Assembly: GCF_900290275.1 (NCBI RefSeq) | Contig: NZ_LT985323.1 | Location: 1,265,241 to 1,329,240 of the forward strand | Reading direction: 5' to 3' | Source of the DNA: Prevotella merdae | GTDB taxonomy: Bacteria > Bacteroidota > Bacteroidia > Bacteroidales > Bacteroidaceae | Length of the DNA stretch: 64,000 nucleotides | Shown: positions 59,399 through 64,000 of the stretch, piece after piece | Position numbering within the stretch: the first letter of the stretch is position 1 | How the letters are laid out: the number at the start of each line of letters is the position of its first letter | Program-made: the position numbers and the translations under genes | Notes under the pieces: generated by a model | What the model saw: the letters and a program-made list of their open reading frames with translations, nothing else | Databases searched by the model: none | Told to the model about the DNA's origin: nothing

Positions 59399-61531
59399 TT
59401 ACTTCCTAATCAAATTCTTTTTAATCCACTTGTTAAGTGTCTCGTAAGCACTTTGGTCCTCAGTATGCTGCGGTTGTGCAAATGTCATTTCTTCCATTGC
59501 ATCGCCGTGCTGGTCGGGGAATATTATCATAATGTTCTTGCCAGAGAAGTGGCGTTGAATCTCGTCGGGCAATCGTTCAAGTGCATTCTTGAACGACACA
59601 GTGCCCTTGCGTGCTGTAACGATGATGAATAACTGGTCGTTGGAAATGCTGGCAGCAATGTTGGGCATCTCGGCCCAATGTACCATTGTTGTGAACGAAA
59701 CCCTCATCTGTTGATGCTTATTGTGTACATATTGCTCAATCAGTGGCAGCACGTCTTCGCGTCCGTAGAACTCGGTATGGCACTCCATATTTACTGCCAT
59801 ACGGCACAATCGTTCCAACCAGCGGTAGAAGCCAGGCTCAAATTGGGCTCTTGACGGAACTGTAACCTTAATGCGACGTATGGTGGATAGAGGCTGGTTT
59901 AGTCGAGCCATTATTATCTGTGAGTTAAGTCCATTGAACAAACTCTGGTGGAAAGCGCCCCAAAACTTCTGTGAAACCTCAGGGTGCATGTGCATGCCTA
60001 TAAGCACGTCAGTAGCACGAAACTCCTTAAAGGCATGTCTGATGCCGTTGGCAATATTGGCAGCCACGCGCACCTGAGTTTGCATAGACATGTCGGCGGC
60101 AGCAGCATACTTGGTCATACGGTCAAGCAACTGTTGTCCTTGTTCCTGGTTGCGTCGCATGTCTTCGTCGTCGTACACCACGTTGAGGCCCACAAGAGTT
60201 GTGGTGTTCTTAGGATTACGCATCATCATCGCCACGTTTACAAGACGCTGGGCATATTCTGGATACTTCATAGGTATCAGTATCTTCTCGTCTGTGTTTG
60301 CCTTCTGGTCGTTGTCGTCGGGCATTTCTTTGTCGCGTAGTGTTATCTGCTGAGCCGACCGCTCTGTCATCATAGAAGAAATGATGCACGTGAAAAGAAT
60401 CATTACAACCACAGCGTTAAGCATGTCGTCGGTTATAAGAGGCACGCCAGGTTCAACCTCAATCCTCATTCCTATCATAAGCATGGCTATGGCACCGGCA
60501 GCATGAGCGGATGTCAAGCCAAACATCATGTTGCCAGATGATACGGGTAGCTTGAATATAAATGCCGCAACGTATGCTGCTATAGCCTTGCCCAATGTTC
60601 CGAGACCGGCAATGCATAGTACCACCATTATGATGTCGCCGCCATCGAACAACACGCGTACATTAATAAGCATGCCAACACCTATAAGGAAGTAGGGTAT
60701 GAAGAGAGCATTGCCTATAAACTCTATTCGGTTCATTAGCGGTGACACGTGCGGTATGAATCGGTTTAGAATCAAGCCGGATAGAAAGGCTCCGATGATG
60801 CCCTCAAGTCCAAGTGCCTCGCCAAAGGCAGCACTCATGAAGAGCATAGACATGACAAAGATAAACTGCATCACAGCATCGCTGTAACGACGCAGAAACC
60901 AGCGTGCCAAGCGTGGAATGATGAAGGCAAGCACCAGGCAATATGCCACAAACTTGCCTACAAACATAAGCCAGAACAATACACCGGCATTGCCTTTATA
61001 CGATTCTACTATGGCTGCCAGTATAACAAGTGCCATGAGCAGGGCAAGCATTGACGAACCCACACTTAGCGTTACGCTTGGCTTTTTCTGCAGGCCGTAG
61101 CGTCCTACAATAGGATAAGCAATGAGTGTGTTGGATGCCATGATGCATCCAAGCAGCAAGGAGGCAAACTGCGAATAGTGGAGCAGACTGATGCATCCGA
61201 CATATGTAAGCAAGAAAGGCAAGCCACAAGTAAGCACGCCAAAGATGCCGAACCGTCTTGAGTTGCGTTTAACACCCTCCATGTCCATCTCAAGCGATGC
61301 CAGGAACATTATGTAGTAGAGGCCCACTTTGCCGAATAACTCAAACGAGTCGTCGCGTACTAATATGTTGAAGCCATACTTGCCCACTGCCACACCAGCC
61401 AATACCATTCCGATGATGTGCGGAATGCGAAGCTTGCCCATTATGATAGGGACAAAGAGGATGATGAGCATAACCACGAAGAATATCAGGGTGGGGTCGG
61501 TTATGGGGAAGTAACTGGCAATGTTGGTCAT
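59399..61531 (-). CDS. CPA2-type cation/proton antiporter with C-terminal stress-like domain
   Basis: This protein of about 710 residues begins with about twelve membrane helices of the Na+/H+ or K+/H+ exchanger fold ([40 protein letters not shown]). A cytoplasmic region follows with two segments resembling universal stress protein folds ([38 protein letters not shown]). I start at [13 protein letters not shown] (61531) because it precedes the first helix; the ATG at 61627 adds 32 residues of no family character and lies upstream of a -7 box TACCTTTG at 61590-61583. The ion transported is not evident. It is probably co-transcribed with lolD. Confidence 0.85.
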   Translation of the reverse strand: MTNIASYFPITDPTLIFFVVMLIILFVPIIMGKLRIPHIIGMVLAGVAVGKYGFNILVRDDSFELFGKVGLYYIMFLASLEMDMEGVKRNSRRFGIFGVLTCGLPFLLTYVGCISLLHYSQFASLLLGCIMASNTLIAYPIVGRYGLQKKPSVTLSVGSSMLALLMALVILAAIVESYKGNAGVLFWLMFVGKFVAYCLVLAFIIPRLARWFLRRYSDAVMQFIFVMSMLFMSAAFGEALGLEGIIGAFLSGLILNRFIPHVSPLMNRIEFIGNALFIPYFLIGVGMLINVRVLFDGGDIIMVVLCIAGLGTLGKAIAAYVAAFIFKLPVSSGNMMFGLTSAHAAGAIAMLMIGMRIEVEPGVPLITDDMLNAVVVMILFTCIISSMMTERSAQQITLRDKEMPDDNDQKANTDEKILIPMKYPEYAQRLVNVAMMMRNPKNTTTLVGLNVVYDDEDMRRNQEQGQQLLDRMTKYAAAADMSMQTQVRVAANIANGIRHAFKEFRATDVLIGMHMHPEVSQKFWGAFHQSLFNGLNSQIIMARLNQPLSTIRRIKVTVPSRAQFEPGFYRWLERLCRMAVNMECHTEFYGREDVLPLIEQYVHNKHQQMRVSFTTMVHWAEMPNIAASISNDQLFIIVTARKGTVSFKNALERLPDEIQRHFSGKNIMIIFPDQHGDAMEEMTFAQPQHTEDQSAYETLNKWIKKNLIRK

Positions 61532-61635
61532 AAGATGTCGGTTTGAATATGTTGAATGTATGGGTGCTTGTTTTACTGACTGCAAAGGTACTGAAAATTT
61601 AATCAAAGATGCGGTGCTTTCTCCCATTTATTTTG

Positions 61636-61643
61636 TATTTTTG
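61636..61643 (+). promoter_or_regulatory. -7 promoter box of nnr
   Basis: TATTTTTG matches TAnnTTTG and gives a leader of about 40 nt. No clear -33 box is seen. Confidence 0.5.
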
Positions 61644-61687
61644 CAAGTGCTATATGCATCTAACGTAGACAAATACAACAATAAAAT

Positions 61688-63199
61688 ATGAAGATACTTA
61701 CAGGAGCCCAGATTAGAGAGCTCGACCAATACACTATTGACCACGAGCCAATAGCTTCTATCGACCTTATGGAGCGTGCCTCACGAGCCATAACACAGGC
61801 AATTACCACACGCTTCGAATCAACTACACCAATTGTGGTGTTTGCAGGTCCAGGCAACAACGGAGGCGATGCGCTTGCAGTATCGCGCATGCTGTCAGAG
61901 AAGGGATATATTGTAGACGCTTATCTGTTTAATATACACGGCACATTGTCGGATAATTGCGAGAAAAACCGCGATCGTCTAAAGAGTGAGGGACTTGTTC
62001 ACTCGTACACAGAAATAACATCCAACTTTGACCCTCCAAAACTAACGCAACAGACATTGGTTATTGACGGTCTTTTTGGCTCGGGTCTTAACAAGCCACT
62101 TACAGGTGGATTTGCCTCGCTTGTTAAATACATCAATCAGTCTACGGCACGTGTAGTAAGTATAGATATGCCGTCTGGACTTATGGCCGAGGATAATTCT
62201 GCCAACAACTCGGCTGCCATCATACGTGCAGACCTTACGTTGACACTTCAGTTTAAGAAACTCTCCATGTATTATGCCGACTGCCAGCAGTATCTTGGCA
62301 AGGTGCAGGTGCTCGACATCCGTCTGTCAAAGGAGTATGTAAAGAGCATTCCTTCGCCATTCTCTACGGTTGATGCCGAATACATACGTAAAAATATGCT
62401 GACACGTGACGACTTTGCACATAAGGGCACTATGGGCAACGCCTTGCTTATTGCTGGTACTGAGGGCATGGCTGGTGCAGCTGTATTGGCCTCGAAGGCG
62501 TGCTTGCGCAGTGGTGTAGGCAAGCTTACAGCACTAACTCCTCGATGCAACACTACCGTTATGCAGATATCAGTGCCAGAGGCTGTGCTTGCTATCGATC
62601 AAGAGAACTATTACTCTGAGGCAGTGGCTGCCGATGAGTTTGATGCTGTAGGTATAGGTCCAGGCTTGGGCAAGCAAGAAGGTTCGGCATTAGCTTTGAT
62701 GTCGCAATTGCAGCAGACTCAATGTCCGGTAGTGCTTGATGCCGATGCCTTGAATATGCTTGGCTCGCACGGCACATGGATTAGTCAGTTGCCTGACAAT
62801 ATGATATTGACACCGCATCCACGCGAACTTGACCGTCTGGCTTCAACCACATGCCATAGCGACAGCGAGCGTCTTGCTGTAGCACGTGATATGGCTGAAA
62901 GCTTGCGTGCGTATATAGTGCTAAAGGGACATTATACGGCTTTGTGCTTGCCTGATGGCAATGTTGTGTTTAACACTACCGGAAATTCGGGTATGGCAAC
63001 AGCTGGTAGCGGCGACGTGCTTACTGGTATCATTACGGGTTTGTTGGCACGTGGCTACTCTCGCAAGAATGCTTGTCTTACAGGTATATATCTGCACGGA
63101 CTTGCTGGAGATATTGCAGCAGCGCGTGTAGGCAAGGAATGTATGATGGCAAGCGATATTATTGCCGCACTGCCTGAGGCATTTAAGGCAATGTACTAA
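61688..63199 (+). CDS. nnr: Bifunctional NAD(P)H-hydrate epimerase / ADP-dependent dehydratase
   Basis: This 503-residue cytoplasmic repair enzyme fuses two activities. The N-terminal YjeF_N epimerase domain (about 1-210, GPGNNGGDALAVSRML) interconverts R- and S-NAD(P)HX. The C-terminal YjeF_C dehydratase domain, a ribokinase-like fold (GIGPGLGKQEG, VLDADALNMLG, MATAGSGDVLTGIITGLLARG), restores NAD(P)H using ADP. Length and fusion order are standard for Bacteroidetes. A monocistronic unit is likely, with a DUF4831 gene 77 nt downstream. Confidence 0.95.
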   Translation: MKILTGAQIRELDQYTIDHEPIASIDLMERASRAITQAITTRFESTTPIVVFAGPGNNGGDALAVSRMLSEKGYIVDAYLFNIHGTLSDNCEKNRDRLKSEGLVHSYTEITSNFDPPKLTQQTLVIDGLFGSGLNKPLTGGFASLVKYINQSTARVVSIDMPSGLMAEDNSANNSAAIIRADLTLTLQFKKLSMYYADCQQYLGKVQVLDIRLSKEYVKSIPSPFSTVDAEYIRKNMLTRDDFAHKGTMGNALLIAGTEGMAGAAVLASKACLRSGVGKLTALTPRCNTTVMQISVPEAVLAIDQENYYSEAVAADEFDAVGIGPGLGKQEGSALALMSQLQQTQCPVVLDADALNMLGSHGTWISQLPDNMILTPHPRELDRLASTTCHSDSERLAVARDMAESLRAYIVLKGHYTALCLPDGNVVFNTTGNSGMATAGSGDVLTGIITGLLARGYSRKNACLTGIYLHGLAGDIAAARVGKECMMASDIIAALPEAFKAMY

Positions 63200-63276
63200 G
63201 CAGGCATGTAGCATAGGGCTTGAGCTTTGTTGCTTGTATAATTGAGCTAACCTATATAATAACAAGAATAAATAAA

Positions 63277-64000
63277 ATGAAGAAGTTACTAACATCAATA
63301 TTCCTCACAACCGTTGCCGCCACTACAGCAATGGCTGGAGGCGAGAAGAAGGTAGACGGATTGGACTACTATCTGCCTAAGACTGCGGTGCGCATGCAGG
63401 TGCTTGTGGAGAAAACATCAATTATGCCTGGGCAGTTGGCCGACTATTCGGAACTCTATTTCAAAAAGAATGCCTCTACAACTCCACAGACTACCTATCG
63501 CATTGTGGGTGTAAACTTTACATCGGAGGGTCAGCCAGACACCGACAAGAAGTTTACTGTGGCTGTAGACAAGAAGCACAGTGTGTTCACCATCGACTGT
63601 GCTCCAAACGGTGTGCTACGTGCTATCAATACAAAGGGTAAGGCTTTGCCACGTCCAAAGGTATTTCGTGCAGCACAAAAGGCAGCTCCGCTGAATTCGC
63701 GCGACTATATGAGTCAGGACATTCTTGCTGCCGCCAACTTGCCTAAGATGGCTCAGCTTGTGGCACAGGAGGTGTATGATATTCGCGACTCACGCAACCA
63801 ATTGTCGCGTGGCGAGGCCGACAATATGCCTAAAGATGGCGAACAACTACGTCTTATGTACCGCCAACTCGACACACAGGAGCGTGCACTTATGCAGCTG
63901 TTTACAGGCACTGTATCTACCGATACTACAGAGACAGTGATGACTTTTGTACCGCAGCCTACCGACCTACGTCGTGTGCTCTTCCGTTTCTCTAAGCGAT
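63277..64000 (+). CDS. DUF4831 family secreted protein, cut by window edge
   Basis: ATG 63277 opens a frame that stays open to the window end, about 241 codons. It has a signal peptide (MKKLLTSIFLTTVAATTAMA) followed by GLDYYLPKTAVRMQVLVEKT, the N-terminal pattern of DUF4831 proteins as I remember them. Later conserved tracts include MPKDGEQLRLMYRQLDTQE and ALMQLFTGTV. The family is usually near 350 residues, so about a third is missing. Function is unknown; an exported envelope protein is likely. Confidence 0.75.
   Translation, partial: MKKLLTSIFLTTVAATTAMAGGEKKVDGLDYYLPKTAVRMQVLVEKTSIMPGQLADYSELYFKKNASTTPQTTYRIVGVNFTSEGQPDTDKKFTVAVDKKHSVFTIDCAPNGVLRAINTKGKALPRPKVFRAAQKAAPLNSRDYMSQDILAAANLPKMAQLVAQEVYDIRDSRNQLSRGEADNMPKDGEQLRLMYRQLDTQERALMQLFTGTVSTDTTETVMTFVPQPTDLRRVLFRFSKR

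Overview
The window looks like a chromosome segment from a Bacteroidales bacterium, most probably Prevotellaceae. The evidence is: SusC/SusD outer-membrane glycan uptake, a hybrid two-component regulator, Bacteroidetes-type promoters (-7 box TAnnTTTG, often with TTG or TTTG about 19-20 nt upstream), type IX secretion (T9SS) proteins (PorZ, PorT and a secreted protein with a C-terminal sorting domain), type III glutamine synthetase and LL-diaminopimelate aminotransferase. No rRNA, tRNA, CRISPR array, prophage or intact insertion sequence was seen.

Layout. 1-6.5 kb: a minus-strand run reading M20 amidohydrolase, nucleoside deaminase (interrupted by an in-frame TGA), PorZ and two polytopic membrane proteins, the last cut by the window edge. 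6.6-19.3 kb: a levan-type polysaccharide utilization locus (hybrid regulator, SusC, SusD, surface glycan-binding protein, GH32), then a T9SS cargo protein and a 59-residue protein. The cargo gene promoter shares its motif layout with the susC promoter. 19.4-30.5 kb: nitrogen genes (GltD-like, GS III, DapL, DapF, PII, AmtB, AsnB). 30.5-43.8 kb: mixed genes (aldolase, PorT, RidA, Ca2+ ATPase, prolyl oligopeptidase, S41 peptidase, Rpn nuclease, GH123-like enzyme), then a degraded strip with a transposase relic, 22-bp repeats and a broken second porT. 43.8-53 kb: a more GC-rich block, RDD / SpoIIM / membrane protein / DUF4129 / DUF4350 / MoxR / DUF58, then a membrane-anchored MutS homologue. 53-64 kb: an MFS sugar transporter, a TPR-LytS / LytTR sensor pair, CvfB, a LolD-type ATPase, a cation/proton antiporter, Nnr and a DUF4831 protein cut by the edge.

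How parts may work together. Levan would be cut at the surface by GH32, captured by SusD and the binding protein, imported by SusC, and sensed by the hybrid regulator through its periplasmic sugar-binding domain. This regulator has a HisKA segment but no room for an ATPase domain. PII, AmtB, GS III, GltD-like and AsnB sit together as an ammonium uptake and assimilation set.

The most unusual non-coding signal lies between glnA and gltD: a consensus promoter, a purine-rich leader with two families of short tandem repeats, a 25-codon reading frame and a strong terminator, all on the minus strand and separate from either gene. A shorter predicted RNA at 32.0 kb has its own consensus promoter and terminator and resembles part of that leader. 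Two copies of a roughly 230-250-bp inverted-repeat element also occur; one supplies the end of lolD and a probable cvfB promoter.
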